Assembly: GCF_024586915.1 (NCBI RefSeq)
Contig: NZ_JANBVS010000024.1
Location: 30,711-94,710 of the forward strand
DNA: 64,000 nucleotides
Reading direction: 5' to 3'
Source: Bradyrhizobium sp. SRS-191
GTDB taxonomy: Bacteria > Pseudomonadota > Alphaproteobacteria > Rhizobiales > Xanthobacteraceae
Positions 1 through 8,552 of the stretch are shown here, piece after piece. The translations under genes were made by a program, and so were the position numbers. Numbering within the stretch: position 1 is the first letter of the stretch; each line of letters begins with the position of its first letter. The notes beneath the pieces were generated by a model. The model was not told the DNA's origin. It saw only the letters and a list, made by a program, of their open reading frames with translations, and searched no databases.

Positions 1-333
1 AGCGGCTATCCGATCGTCGATCTCAGGTTGAAGCTCGACCTGCCGAGCGTGCCCGCGACGGAAGCGACGCGGATCATCATCCTCGATGTCCCCGTCGGCA
101 ACCGCCTGGTCGGGGTCGGCTTCGTCGCCGATTGCGTGTTCGAGGTCACCGACATCGACGAGAGCTCCGCGGAGCCCGTTCCGGAGGTCGGCGGCCGCTG
201 GACATCCGACTACATCGCCGGCATCGGGCGGAAGGGCGACAAGTTCGTCATTCTGTTCGATCTGGCGAAGCTGATGGCTCAGACCAGCCTGCCCGGCGCA
301 ACCCTCGGTGACCATGCCCCAGCCGCAGCTTAA
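1..333 (+). CDS. cheW: Chemotaxis adaptor CheW (5'-truncated by window edge)
   Basis: CheW couples chemoreceptors to the CheA kinase in the cytoplasmic signalling array. The open frame runs in from base 1 without a start, so about 110 C-terminal residues are visible. They carry typical CheW-domain stretches such as VGLVVD-like VGVGFVADCVFEV and the closing DYIAGIGRKGDKFVILFDL strand. The stop overlaps the GTG start of cheR, which indicates translational coupling in a che operon continuing with cheR and cheB. The TTG at base 28 is internal, not the true start, because the conserved domain already runs through it. Family assignment is firm; which che cluster this is cannot be told from the window. 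Confidence 0.9.
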   Translation, partial: SGYPIVDLRLKLDLPSVPATEATRIIILDVPVGNRLVGVGFVADCVFEVTDIDESSAEPVPEVGGRWTSDYIAGIGRKGDKFVILFDLAKLMAQTSLPGATLGDHAPAAA

Positions 334-1195
334 GCCCGGCTGGGCGGAAACATTCGGTGTCGCCGGATCCCTATCGGATCCGCATTTTCGCGCGCTCGCG
401 CAACTGATCGAAGCGCAGGTCGGCATCAAGCTGCCGCCCGCCAAGCGCTTCATGCTCGAGGGGCGGCTGCAGAAGCGCGTTCGCGCCCTCGGCCTGTCCG
501 ACATGGGCCAATATGTCGATGCCCTGTTCAACGCGGATCAGTTCGAGGACGAACTGGTTCACCTGATCGATGTCGTGACGACCAACAAGACCGACTTCTT
601 TCGTGAGCCGGCGCATTTCGATTTCGTTCGAAACACGGCGATTCCCGAACTGATGAAGCTGCGTGGCGGCGGGCCGCAGCGCAATCTGAAGCTCTGGAGC
701 GCCGCAGCCTCGACCGGGATGGAAGCCTACACGATGGCGATCGTGCTGGATGACATGATCCGCGCGGGCTTGCGCGCCGATTTCCGTATTCTCGGCACGG
801 ACATCTCGAACCCCGTTCTGCGGATGGCGCAGAAGGCGATCTACGACATCGAGGCGCTCACGCCGGTGCCGGAGCATCTGGCCAAACGCTATTTCCTGCG
901 CTCGCGCGATTCCTCACGGGCAGAATGCCGCGTGGTCCCCGAGTTGCGCAGCCGCGTCAATTTCCAGCGCATGAACCTGATGGACACGACCTACCCGGTG
1001 GACCGCGACGTCGACATCATCTTCTGCCGCAACGTCCTGATCTATTTCGACAAGCCGACCCAGCGCAAGGTGGTCACCCGGCTCTGCTCGCATCTGCGGC
1101 CCGGAGGATACCTGATGGTGGGACACTCCGAATCCATGGTTCACAACGTCGTGCCGGGTCTGAAGCAGATCCGGCCGACGATCTTCACCGTGTAG
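308..1195 (+). CDS. cheR: Chemotaxis protein methyltransferase CheR
   Basis: CheR uses S-adenosylmethionine to methylate glutamates on chemoreceptors during adaptation. At 295 aa it has normal length, with an N-terminal helical CheR_N part (about residues 20-80) and a Rossmann methyltransferase part. Visible motifs are NKTDFFRE (93-100), GTDIS (163-167) and CRNVLIYF (240-247). The SAM-binding loop reads SAAASTGMEAY near 131-141, whereas the family usually has a G/ACSTGEEPY-type sequence, so one glutamate and the proline are replaced. The GTG start at 308 overlaps the end of cheW and cheB follows after 13 bases, as in a che operon. Confidence 0.93.
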   Translation: MTMPQPQLKPGWAETFGVAGSLSDPHFRALAQLIEAQVGIKLPPAKRFMLEGRLQKRVRALGLSDMGQYVDALFNADQFEDELVHLIDVVTTNKTDFFREPAHFDFVRNTAIPELMKLRGGGPQRNLKLWSAAASTGMEAYTMAIVLDDMIRAGLRADFRILGTDISNPVLRMAQKAIYDIEALTPVPEHLAKRYFLRSRDSSRAECRVVPELRSRVNFQRMNLMDTTYPVDRDVDIIFCRNVLIYFDKPTQRKVVTRLCSHLRPGGYLMVGHSESMVHNVVPGLKQIRPTIFTV

Positions 1196-1208
1196 ACGAG
1201 GCGATCGC

Positions 1209-2303
1209 ATGACCAAACAGAAGGTGCGTGTGCTGATCGTGGACGATTCCGCGTCTGTCCGGCAGATCATGACGTCGATCCTCGGCGAGGATCCGGAGAT
1301 CGACGTGATCGGGACGGCAGCGGATCCCTTCGCGGCGGCGCGCCGGCTGCAGAACGAGCTGCCCGATGTCATTGTGCTCGACATCGAGATGCCGAAGATG
1401 GACGGCCTCACCTTCCTGCGCAAGATCATGGCGCAGCATCCGATCCCTGTGGTGATCTGCTCCTCCGCCACCGACGACAGCTCGCAGCTGACCTTCGAGG
1501 CGCTCGAGGCCGGCGCCGTCGATATCGTGCCCAAGCCACGCGTCGACACCCGCCAGGCCTTGCTGGAGTCGTCCGGACGGCTGCGCGATGCGGTCAAATC
1601 CGCCGCGCGCGCACGGGTCCGGCCGCGGTCGGAACGCCGCATGCTCGTCGAGAAGAAGCTGACTGCCGACGCCATCATGCCGCCTCCGGTGGAGACGCGT
1701 TCGCGGCCGACGACGGAACGCATCGTCTGCATCGGCGCCTCGACGGGCGGCACCGAGGCGCTCGCCGACGTGCTTGAGGCGCTGCCGGCCGACTGCCCGG
1801 GCATCCTCATCGTTCAGCACATGCCGCCGGGCTTCACCGCAGCGTTCGCGCGCCGCCTCAACTCGATCTGCGCGATCACCGTGAAGGAGGCGGAGGACGG
1901 CGAAACGGTGCATGCCGGCTGCGCCTATATCGCGCCGGGGGCACGGCACATGCTGCTGCAGCGCTCGGGCTTGCGCTATCACATCGCGATCAAGGACGGG
2001 CCCCCAGTGTCGCGTCATCGCCCCTCGGTCGACGTGCTGTTTCGCTCCACCGCGCAATATGCGGGGCGCAATGCGCTCGGCGTCATCATGACCGGAATGG
2101 GCGACGACGGCGCGCGAGGGTTGCTGGAAATGCGCAAGCTGGGCGCGGCGACGCGCGCACAGAACGAGGAAAGCTGCGTGGTGTTCGGGATGCCCAAGGA
2201 AGCGATCGCTCACGGCGCGGTCGAGAAGGTCGTCAGCCTGGACCAGATTCCGCGCGAGATCATCAAATGGCATCAGACGGGTCACGCAGCGGCAGCGAGC
2301 TGA
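1209..2303 (+). CDS. cheB: Chemotaxis response regulator / protein-glutamate methylesterase CheB
   Basis: CheB removes methyl groups from chemoreceptor glutamates and is activated by CheA phosphorylation. The 364 aa protein has a receiver domain (about 5-125) with the acidic pair in VDDSAS and the phospho-acceptor D58 in VLDIEMPKMDG. A linker leads to the CheB catalytic domain (about 170-355). There the serine lies in GASTGG (S178), the histidine in VQHMPPGF (H204) and the aspartate in MTGMGDDGA. It directly follows cheR. Together with CheR it sets receptor methylation for the receptors encoded at 15059 and 30144 or elsewhere. Confidence 0.95.
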   Translation: MTKQKVRVLIVDDSASVRQIMTSILGEDPEIDVIGTAADPFAAARRLQNELPDVIVLDIEMPKMDGLTFLRKIMAQHPIPVVICSSATDDSSQLTFEALEAGAVDIVPKPRVDTRQALLESSGRLRDAVKSAARARVRPRSERRMLVEKKLTADAIMPPPVETRSRPTTERIVCIGASTGGTEALADVLEALPADCPGILIVQHMPPGFTAAFARRLNSICAITVKEAEDGETVHAGCAYIAPGARHMLLQRSGLRYHIAIKDGPPVSRHRPSVDVLFRSTAQYAGRNALGVIMTGMGDDGARGLLEMRKLGAATRAQNEESCVVFGMPKEAIAHGAVEKVVSLDQIPREIIKWHQTGHAAAAS

Positions 2304-2325
2304 AGGAGCTACGCGACGCGATCGC

Positions 2326-2448
2326 ATGTCGCTATCGCAACAGCGGCCCCCTTTGGTGGAGGGCTGGCGCGCGGTTGGTCTGTCAGATCCGCCGCGAGGC
2401 GGCAGCCTGGTTGCATGGATCGAGCGGCTGTTGGGCGAAGGTCCCTAA
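2326..2448 (+). other. Possible 40-codon ORF after cheB (weak)
   Basis: An ATG opens 22 bases after the cheB stop and runs 40 codons to a TAA. The predicted peptide (start MSLSQQRPPLVEGW) has no motif I recognise. An AAGGAG lies about 20 bases upstream, farther than usual for a ribosome binding site. It could be a degraded end of the che operon or chance. The rest of the cheB-hisC gap, between convergent genes, shows nothing clear. Confidence 0.15.
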
Positions 2449-2476
2449 GGCGCTCCTGCTGCTGGCGCAGACAATC

Positions 2477-3544
2477 TCACCCGTTCTGTGCCAGCACCTC
2501 GCGCAGCGCGTCTGTCAGCCGCGCCAGCTCCGCTTCCGAGCCGATCGTGATGCGCAGATAGTCCGCGATGCGCGGCGCGGTGAAGTGGCGGACGAGCACC
2601 GCACGCTCGCGCAAGGCAGCGGAGAGGGCCTGGCCTGAACGGTCAGGATGTCGCGCGAAGACGAAATTGGCGCTCGACGGCAGCACCTCGAAGCCGAGCC
2701 GAACCAGCGCGGTAGTGAGGTCGGCGCGGTTCCGCATGATGGCCGCGCGGGTCTGCTGGAAATGCGCCTTGTCCTCGATCGAGGCGATCGCACCGGCCTG
2801 GGCGGGGCGGCCGAGCGGATAGGAGTTGAAGCTGTCCTTCACCCGCGTCAGGCCCTCGATCAGTCCGGCGTCGCCGATCGCATAGCCGACGCGCAGGCCA
2901 GCCAGCGCGCGCGACTTGGACATCGTCTGCACCACCAGCAGATTGGGATGCTCGGCGATGAGCGGGATCGCCGTCTCCGCGCCGAAATCGACATAGGCCT
3001 CGTCAATCACTACCGCCGTGTCGCTGCGCGCCGCGGCGAGCCGCGCGATCTCCTGGAGCGGCAGCGCGATGCCGGTCGGCGCATTCGGATTGGCGATGAT
3101 CACCGGGCCCGGCCGATCGAGATAATCGTCGATGCGCACGCGCATCTCGGCATCGAGCGGAACGGTCGTGGCGTCGATCCCGAGCAGCCGGCAATAGACG
3201 GGATAGAAGCTGTAGGTCACGTCGGGAAACAGCAAGGGCGCCGGCTGCTTCAACAGCGCGGCAAAGGTGTGCGCGAGCACCTCGTCCGAGCCGTTGCCGA
3301 CGAACACCTGCGCCGGCGAGACCTTGTGATAGTCGGCCAGGACCTCGCGCAGGCGGGTGGCCTGCGGATCGGGATAGAGGCGCAGCGCGTCGGACGCCGC
3401 CGCGCGGATCGCCTCGATCGCCCTGGGCGACGGCCCGAACGGGCTCTCATTGGTGTTGAGCTTGACGAGGCCCGGGATCTGCGGCTGCTCGCCCGGCACG
3501 TAGGGCGACAGCCCGCGGGCCAGCTCTGACCAGAAACGACTCAC
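2477..3544 (-). CDS. hisC: Histidinol-phosphate aminotransferase
   Basis: This PLP enzyme converts imidazole-acetol phosphate to histidinol phosphate in histidine biosynthesis. The 355 aa length fits the HisC subgroup of fold-type I aminotransferases. Visible landmarks are LNTNESPFGPS (29-39), NPNAPTG (152-158), DEAYVDF (181-187) and the PLP lysine in TMSKSRALAG (K210), followed by GLRVGYAIG. It stands alone, convergent with cheB and downstream of the tRNA-Arg gene on the same strand. A related aromatic aminotransferase role cannot be excluded from sequence alone, but the fit to HisC is good. Confidence 0.92.
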   Translation of the reverse strand: MSRFWSELARGLSPYVPGEQPQIPGLVKLNTNESPFGPSPRAIEAIRAAASDALRLYPDPQATRLREVLADYHKVSPAQVFVGNGSDEVLAHTFAALLKQPAPLLFPDVTYSFYPVYCRLLGIDATTVPLDAEMRVRIDDYLDRPGPVIIANPNAPTGIALPLQEIARLAAARSDTAVVIDEAYVDFGAETAIPLIAEHPNLLVVQTMSKSRALAGLRVGYAIGDAGLIEGLTRVKDSFNSYPLGRPAQAGAIASIEDKAHFQQTRAAIMRNRADLTTALVRLGFEVLPSSANFVFARHPDRSGQALSAALRERAVLVRHFTAPRIADYLRITIGSEAELARLTDALREVLAQNG

Positions 3545-3637
3545 GACTATTCTCCAGCGGACACGAGCGTCGGCGCCCGATGCAGCGCCAAGCGGCCCGG
3601 AAGGTACGGATGCGATGGGCAGGGTTTCATCAGCAAA

Positions 3638-3714
3638 TGGCGCGCCCGGAACGATTCGAACGTCCGACCCTCAGATTCGTAGTCTGATGCTCTATCCAGC
3701 TGAGCTACGGGCGC
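3638..3714 (-). tRNA. tRNA-Arg (anticodon ACG)
   Basis: On the minus strand the sequence folds as a 77-nt tRNA with CCA encoded. The 7-bp acceptor stem is GCGCCCG/CGGGCGC with discriminator G. The D arm contains AGCTCAGCTGGATAGAGC, the anticodon stem-loop is TCAGA-CTACGAA-TCTGA giving anticodon ACG, and the T loop is TTCGAAT. The sequence closely resembles bacterial tRNA-Arg(ACG), whose A34 is normally deaminated to inosine. Confidence 0.97.
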
Positions 3715-3900
3715 GTTTTTCGCTTTTGGCGGGCTCCAGGCCAGGACGGCCGGATCCCGGAAGGCCGGAGCGGCAAATGCCGGCTGGCCTCGCGAAGGGC
3801 CTCTGACTAACGGCTCGGAGGCCGCTTGGCAAGGCTGCAGCAGGACATTTTGTGCCCCTTTTTTGGGGGCGGCTCCGGCGACCGGCCGGTGGGCCGCCTT

Positions 3901-3948
3901 GCGATTGAGAACGCTTGAGATTGAAAACGCTGGGGATTGAGAACGGGC
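3901..3948. repeat. Three tandem copies of a 16-bp unit
   Basis: Three imperfect 16-base units follow each other at 3901, 3917 and 3933, each built around GATTGARAACGCT. They lie immediately beyond the stop codon of the histidine kinase at 3958, in its 3' flank. No function is evident; this is likely a slippage-generated array. Confidence 0.75.
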
Positions 3949-3957
3949 AGGCTTCGA

Positions 3958-5433
3958 TCAGGCGCTGGCGCGCTCGTTCCAGAACGTCTGGAGTTCGACC
4001 GGGCGGTCGGGAATCGTGATCCGGAAGGTCGCGCCCAATGTGCCTTCGACCAGCTGGATGTCGCCGTCATGGGCGCGCACGAGCTCGGCCGCGATTGCAA
4101 GGCCCAACCCCGAGCCGCCCGGACGACCGGCGCCGCGAAATGCCTCGAACAGGTGCTCCCGCACCTTGGCCGGCACGCCAGGGCCGGTATCGGACACTTC
4201 GAGAATCGCCACGGCCCCCTCGCGGCGGCCGGTGATGCGGATCTGGCGCACGCCCTCGTCGGCAGCGAGGCTGTCCAAGGCCTGCGCGGCATTGCGCACG
4301 AGGTTGAGCAGCACGCGGAACAGCTGGTCCGGATCGGCATCGATCTTCAGCCCGCGCTCGATCGCAGCGATCCAGGTGATCGAGGCATCCGGCGACAATC
4401 CCGCGGTCTCGCGCACCTCGGCGACGACCGACTCCACCACCACCATGCGGCGGTCCGGCGCCGGCTCCTGCACCTTGCCGTAGGACAAGGTCGATTGGCA
4501 GAACGCGATGGCGCGTTCCAGCGAACGCATCAGCTTCGGGGCGAAGCGCTGCACCCGCGGATCCGGCACGCTGGCGAGCTGGTCCGACAACAGCTGCGAC
4601 GAGGCCAGCAGATTGCGCAAATCGTGGTTGATCTTCGACACGGCAAGGCCGAGCGCGGCGAGCCGGCTCTTCTGATGCAGCATCGAGACGAGGTCGCGCT
4701 GCATGTCGGCGAGCTCGCGCTCGGCGACCCCGATCTCGTCGGAGCGCTGGCTCGGCACGATGATTCGCGCCGCGCTCTCCGGATTCTCGTGGAAACCGAC
4801 CAGGCTCGCGGTGAGCCGCCGCATCGGCCGCACGAACAGATAATGCAGGGCCAGATAGACCAGCGCCGCCGTCAGCATCGCGAGCAGCAGCGATACGCCG
4901 AGCAGGTTGCGCGAGAAGCGGTACATCGCCCTGCGCAGCGGCTTCTCGTCGGTCACGACCTCGATGAACTGGGCGCGGCCCGGAGACGGTCCTATCACGC
5001 GCATGGTGTGATCGCCGGTCTCGGTCATCATCTTCAGCGAGTTCACGATCGACGACCATACCGTCATATCGCGCATGTCGTAGTCATGATCGATCGACGC
5101 CGGCAGATCGGCGCTGGCGAGCAGACGGCGCTGCTGGCCCATCTTGATGGCGACACCGCGGGCGTTGATCGAGGTCAGGATCTGCCGCGCCAGGGAATCC
5201 GGCACCATGCCGGACGGCGCAGCGTCGAGCACCAGCGCGGCGGTATTGGCGGCGGCCAAGCGGTCATTGAGCCGATTGGTCCAAAAGTTCGCGATGGCGG
5301 GCACGTAGACCAGCACCGCCGCGATCATCACCAGCGGAATCGTCAGCAGCAGCAGCTTTCCGGACAAGCCGAGGCGGCGCGACCGTTTCGGTCGCAGACG
5401 CTCCAGGATCGGCTGGTTGTCGCTCTCTGTCAC
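3958..5433 (-). CDS. Membrane sensor histidine kinase
   Basis: This is a transmembrane two-component sensor kinase of 491 aa. Two hydrophobic segments (about 26-48 and 177-200) bracket a roughly 130-residue periplasmic region of no recognised type. A HAMP-like linker follows (about 201-250). The phospho-acceptor box reads SKINHDLRNLL with H270, then an N box (VLLNLVRNAAQAL), a G1 box (VSDTGPGVP) and a G2 box (GGSGLGLAIAAEL). The start is GTG at 5433. No response regulator gene is adjacent, so it is an orphan in this window and its stimulus is unknown. Confidence 0.9.
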   Translation of the reverse strand: MTESDNQPILERLRPKRSRRLGLSGKLLLLTIPLVMIAAVLVYVPAIANFWTNRLNDRLAAANTAALVLDAAPSGMVPDSLARQILTSINARGVAIKMGQQRRLLASADLPASIDHDYDMRDMTVWSSIVNSLKMMTETGDHTMRVIGPSPGRAQFIEVVTDEKPLRRAMYRFSRNLLGVSLLLAMLTAALVYLALHYLFVRPMRRLTASLVGFHENPESAARIIVPSQRSDEIGVAERELADMQRDLVSMLHQKSRLAALGLAVSKINHDLRNLLASSQLLSDQLASVPDPRVQRFAPKLMRSLERAIAFCQSTLSYGKVQEPAPDRRMVVVESVVAEVRETAGLSPDASITWIAAIERGLKIDADPDQLFRVLLNLVRNAAQALDSLAADEGVRQIRITGRREGAVAILEVSDTGPGVPAKVREHLFEAFRGAGRPGGSGLGLAIAAELVRAHDGDIQLVEGTLGATFRITIPDRPVELQTFWNERASA

Positions 5434-5727
5434 GTATCGCCCTTGTAAGAGACACCCCCACCCTTACGGGTCCGCAAGATGGGACTGCACCGGAGTCCGG
5501 TCAAATTACGGATCGCTCATGTTGAGGTTTCCAATTCGTTCATAATGGAACCCGGAATTGCTCAATCCTGACTGTTACGGTTCTCACGGAGACTGATCTC
5601 GCGCTCCCTGCTCTTGTGCCGGCTGGCGCGGTCACATGACACGACGCTGACCGGCATCGGTGACGAAGGCGTTTACGCCGCCTCCTTAGCCCTTTGTCAG
5701 AGAGGCGCATCGGACGTCTTGCCGCGA
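5434..5727. other. Intergenic region between divergent kinase and rpmH
   Basis: This is the upstream part of the 481-base gap separating the divergent histidine kinase and rpmH genes. Apart from the promoter placed at 5728 and the 5' leader after it, I see no ORF with coding character and no RNA gene that I recognise. It presumably also holds the kinase promoter. Confidence 0.5.
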
Positions 5728-5756
5728 TTGACGAAGGCAGGAGGCTCCCTTATAAG
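5728..5756 (+). promoter_or_regulatory. Sigma70-type promoter for rpmH operon
   Basis: TTGACG (5728-5733) is followed by a 17-base spacer and TATAAG (5751-5756). This is close to consensus with ideal spacing and is rare in such GC-rich DNA. The start site would fall near 5763, giving a leader of about 150 bases before rpmH. A strong promoter suits ribosomal protein synthesis. Confidence 0.75.
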
Positions 5757-5914
5757 CCGCGCCAACCGTCCGCGATGACCCGGCTTGTCCGGGGCGGCTC
5801 GATTTCAGGGCCCACAGCGGTCCATTTCGGGCCAGGAAGCATCACCGGACATCCTCGACATTTCAAGCCGGCAAGTTGTCAACTGGCAAATTGCCCGTCA
5901 GCGGAGATCGACCC

Positions 5915-6049
5915 GTGAAGCGGACCTATCAACCCAGCAAACTGGTGCGCAAGCGCCGTCACGGCTTCCGCGCCCGCCTCGCCACCACCGGCGGCCGCAA
6001 GGTCCTTGCCGCGCGTCGCGCCCGGGGCCGCAAGCGTCTCAGCGCCTGA
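5915..6049 (+). CDS. rpmH: Ribosomal protein bL34
   Basis: This 44-residue basic protein of the large ribosomal subunit reads MKRTYQPSKLVRKRRHGF at its N-terminus and ends RGRKRLSA, an almost perfect bL34. It starts at GTG 5915 with a GGAG purine stretch about ten bases upstream. It is followed by rnpA in the arrangement conserved across bacteria. Translation start, length and sequence leave little doubt. Confidence 0.98.
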   Translation: MKRTYQPSKLVRKRRHGFRARLATTGGRKVLAARRARGRKRLSA

Positions 6050-6080
6050 AGCCAGGGCGTCCGTCCCGGAGATTTCCATC

Positions 6081-6542
6081 ATGGATCGGCTGCGGCAGCG
6101 GGCGGACTTCCTCGCCGTTGCCGATGGCGTGCGGGCGAACAGCCCTGCCTTCGTGGTCCAGCGCCGTGAGCGCGCGGACCAGGGCCCGATCCGGATCGGC
6201 TTTACCGTCACCAAGAAGAATGGCACCGCCACGGAGCGTAATCGCATCCGTCGGCGGTTGCGCGAGCTTGTGAAACGGCTCGATCCCCTGTCGATGCGCC
6301 CGCACAGCGACTATGTGCTGGTCGGCCGGCGGGACGCGCTGTCACGCGACTTCGATATCATGCTCGCCGACCTCCAGGCGACGCTCCGCCGCCTCGACCG
6401 GCCGCAGGCCAAGTTGCAGCCCAAGTTACAGCCCAAGCCGCAGCCTCGCAGGCCGTCGGATGCTAACAAGCAAAACGCTCCCGCGCCGGAACGCGCATTC
6501 CCGCCAACCGGAATGAATGACGAGACGATAAGAAAACGATGA
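6081..6542 (+). CDS. rnpA: Ribonuclease P protein component
   Basis: RnpA is the protein cofactor of RNase P, which matures tRNA 5' ends. I place the start at ATG 6081 (MDRLRQRADFLAV), because upstream in-frame codons would overlap rpmH and carry no conserved sequence. The core contains IGFTVTKKNGTATERNRIRRRLRE, the family RNR signature region with NRIRRRLRE. The protein is 153 aa. Its last 35-40 residues form a Gln/Pro/Lys-rich tail (KLQPKLQPKPQPRR) absent from the compact core. The final bases overlap the yidC start as ATGA, implying coupling. Confidence 0.93.
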   Translation: MDRLRQRADFLAVADGVRANSPAFVVQRRERADQGPIRIGFTVTKKNGTATERNRIRRRLRELVKRLDPLSMRPHSDYVLVGRRDALSRDFDIMLADLQATLRRLDRPQAKLQPKLQPKPQPRRPSDANKQNAPAPERAFPPTGMNDETIRKR

Positions 6543-8407
6543 CCGACAATCGCAACACCATTCTCGCCGTCATTTTGTCCGGCGTCGTGCTGATCCTGTG
6601 GCAGGTCTTCTACAATGGCCCGCAGATGGAGAAGCAGCGCGCGCAGGCTCAGCTGCAGGCGGAGCTCGCCAAGAAGCAGGCCCCGGCCACGCAGCCCGAC
6701 AGCACCGCGCCGTCGGCCACGCCGCAGCCGAATGCGAGCGCCTCCGGCAGCCCGAGCGCGCCGGGTGGCGCGACCGCCACAGCCACCGGCGTGGTGCCGC
6801 GCGAGACTGCGATCGCAGCCAACCCGCGCGTCAAGATCGACACGCCGCGGCTGAGCGGCAGCATCTCGCTGAAGGGCGCGCGCATCGACGATCTCGCCTT
6901 CGTCCAATACCGCGAGACGGTCGACCCCAAGTCGCCGGCGATCGTGCTGTTCTCGCCGTCGAACACGGCTGAGCCCTATTACGCCGAGTTCGGCTGGGTC
7001 AACGCCGCCGGCGCCAAGATGCAGGTGCCCGACCAGAACACCGTCTGGCAGCAGGACGGCTCGAATGCGCTGACGCCGTCGACCCCGGTCAAGCTCACCT
7101 ATACCAATGGCGACGGCCTGACCTTTCAGCGCACCATCAGCGTCGACGACCATTATCTCTTCACCATCAAGGATGACGTCACCAACGCCGGCAATGCGCC
7201 GGCGACGCTGTATCCCTACGGCCTGATCTCGCGCCACGGCACGCCGCACGTGTCGGGCTATTACATCCTGCACGAAGGCCTGATCGGCTATCTCGGCGAG
7301 AAGGGCCTGCAGGAATTCACCTACAAGAAGATGGATGACGAGAAGGCGGCGAAATTCGACGTCACCAATGGCTGGCTCGGCATCACCGACAAGTACTGGG
7401 CGACCGCGCTGCTGCCGATGACGGATGCGCGCCTGACGGCGAACTACTCGTCGAAGCTGGTCGACAACCAGCACCGCTACCAGACCGACTATGTCGAGAC
7501 CCCGCAGACGGTCCCCGCCGGCGGCTCGGCCTCGGTCTCCACCCGGCTGTTCGCCGGCGCCAAGGAAGCCGGCGTCGTCGGCATCAATTTCCCGATCGGC
7601 GGCCTCGGCGGCTACAACCAGAAGCTCGGGCTCAACCATTTCGACCTGCTGATCGACTGGGGCTGGTTCTACTTCCTGACCAAGCCGATGTTCCTGGCGC
7701 TCGACTTCTTCTTCCGCTTCTTCGGCAATTTCGGCGTCTCGATCCTGCTGGTGACGGTGCTGGTGAAGCTCCTGTTCTTCCCGCTCGCCAACAAGTCCTA
7801 CGCCTCGATGGCCAAGATGAAGGCGATCCAGCCGCAGCTTCAGGCGCTGAAGGAGCGCTATCCGGACGACCGGATGAAGCAGCAGCAGGAGATGATGGAG
7901 ATCTACAAGAAGGAGAAGATCAACCCGGTCGCCGGCTGTCTTCCCGTCGTGCTTCAGATCCCGGTGTTCTTCTCGCTGTACAAGGTGCTGTTCGTCACCA
8001 TCGAGATGCGGCACGCGCCGTTCATCGGCTGGATCAAGGACCTGTCGGCGCCGGATCCGACCAATCTGTTCACGCTGTTCGGCCTGATCCCGTTCGATCC
8101 GACGCAGCTCCCGCTGTTCGGCCACTACCTCGCGCTCGGCATCTGGCCGATCATCATGGGCATCACGATGTGGTTCCAGATGAAGCTGAACCCGACGCCG
8201 CCGGATCCGACCCAGGCGATGATCTTCAACTGGATGCCGCTGATCTTCACCTTCATGCTCGCGGGCTTCCCGGCCGGCCTCGTGATCTACTGGGCCTGGA
8301 ACAACACGCTGTCGGTGCTGCAGCAGGGCTTCATCATGCGCCGGAACGGCGTGAAGGTGGAGCTGTTCGACAACATCAAAGGCACGTTCAAGAAGAAGCC
8401 GGCGTGA
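6539..8407 (+). CDS. yidC: Membrane protein insertase YidC
   Basis: YidC inserts and folds inner-membrane proteins, with or without SecYEG. At 622 aa it is the long proteobacterial form. It has an N-terminal signal-anchor (about 6-24), an Ala/Pro/Thr/Ser-rich linker, the large periplasmic beta domain (about 90-350), then the conserved C-terminal insertase core. That core shows FGNFGVSILLVTVLVKLLFFPL, the cytoplasmic helical hairpin with PQLQALKERYPDD, and NPVAGCLPVVLQIPVFFSLYK. It overlaps rnpA by four bases and belongs to the rpmH-rnpA-yidC unit. Confidence 0.97.
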   Translation: MTDNRNTILAVILSGVVLILWQVFYNGPQMEKQRAQAQLQAELAKKQAPATQPDSTAPSATPQPNASASGSPSAPGGATATATGVVPRETAIAANPRVKIDTPRLSGSISLKGARIDDLAFVQYRETVDPKSPAIVLFSPSNTAEPYYAEFGWVNAAGAKMQVPDQNTVWQQDGSNALTPSTPVKLTYTNGDGLTFQRTISVDDHYLFTIKDDVTNAGNAPATLYPYGLISRHGTPHVSGYYILHEGLIGYLGEKGLQEFTYKKMDDEKAAKFDVTNGWLGITDKYWATALLPMTDARLTANYSSKLVDNQHRYQTDYVETPQTVPAGGSASVSTRLFAGAKEAGVVGINFPIGGLGGYNQKLGLNHFDLLIDWGWFYFLTKPMFLALDFFFRFFGNFGVSILLVTVLVKLLFFPLANKSYASMAKMKAIQPQLQALKERYPDDRMKQQQEMMEIYKKEKINPVAGCLPVVLQIPVFFSLYKVLFVTIEMRHAPFIGWIKDLSAPDPTNLFTLFGLIPFDPTQLPLFGHYLALGIWPIIMGITMWFQMKLNPTPPDPTQAMIFNWMPLIFTFMLAGFPAGLVIYWAWNNTLSVLQQGFIMRRNGVKVELFDNIKGTFKKKPA

Positions 8408-8452
8408 CGAGGAAAGCGGGCGAGAGTTCACCCGCTGAAACGATGAAGATTG

Positions 8453-8538
8453 CGTCATGGCCGGGCTTGTCCCGGCCATCCACGTCTTGAGAGCCGGCAA
8501 TGACGACGTGGATGCCCGGGACAAGCCCGGGCATGACG
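8453..8538. repeat. Family A palindromic repeat, copy 1
   Basis: The element starts CGTCATGGCCGGGCTTGTCC and ends with an inverted version, ...GGGCATGACG. Each half is itself a GC hairpin, and a spacer of about 20 bases sits between them. Three more copies lie at 10585, 18032 and 19098. In one forward frame it translates as AGLVPAIHV...DKPGHDG, a repeat-derived peptide that falsely extends the engB reading frame upstream. Confidence 0.9.
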
Positions 8539-8552
8539 GAGAGGCGAGAACT

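Noticed and set aside
3638..3714. tRNA-Arg as an attachment site of an integrated island
   Set aside because: No integrase gene and no duplicated tRNA end are visible nearby.
3615..3806. ORF overlapping the tRNA-Arg with IRTSDPQIRSLMLYPAELRA-like translation
   Set aside because: It is the translation of the tRNA complement, a well-known false gene.
8457..8552. N-terminal extension of EngB beginning MAGLVPAIHV
   Set aside because: It is the translation of a family A repeat, and ATG 8553 gives the normal EngB start.
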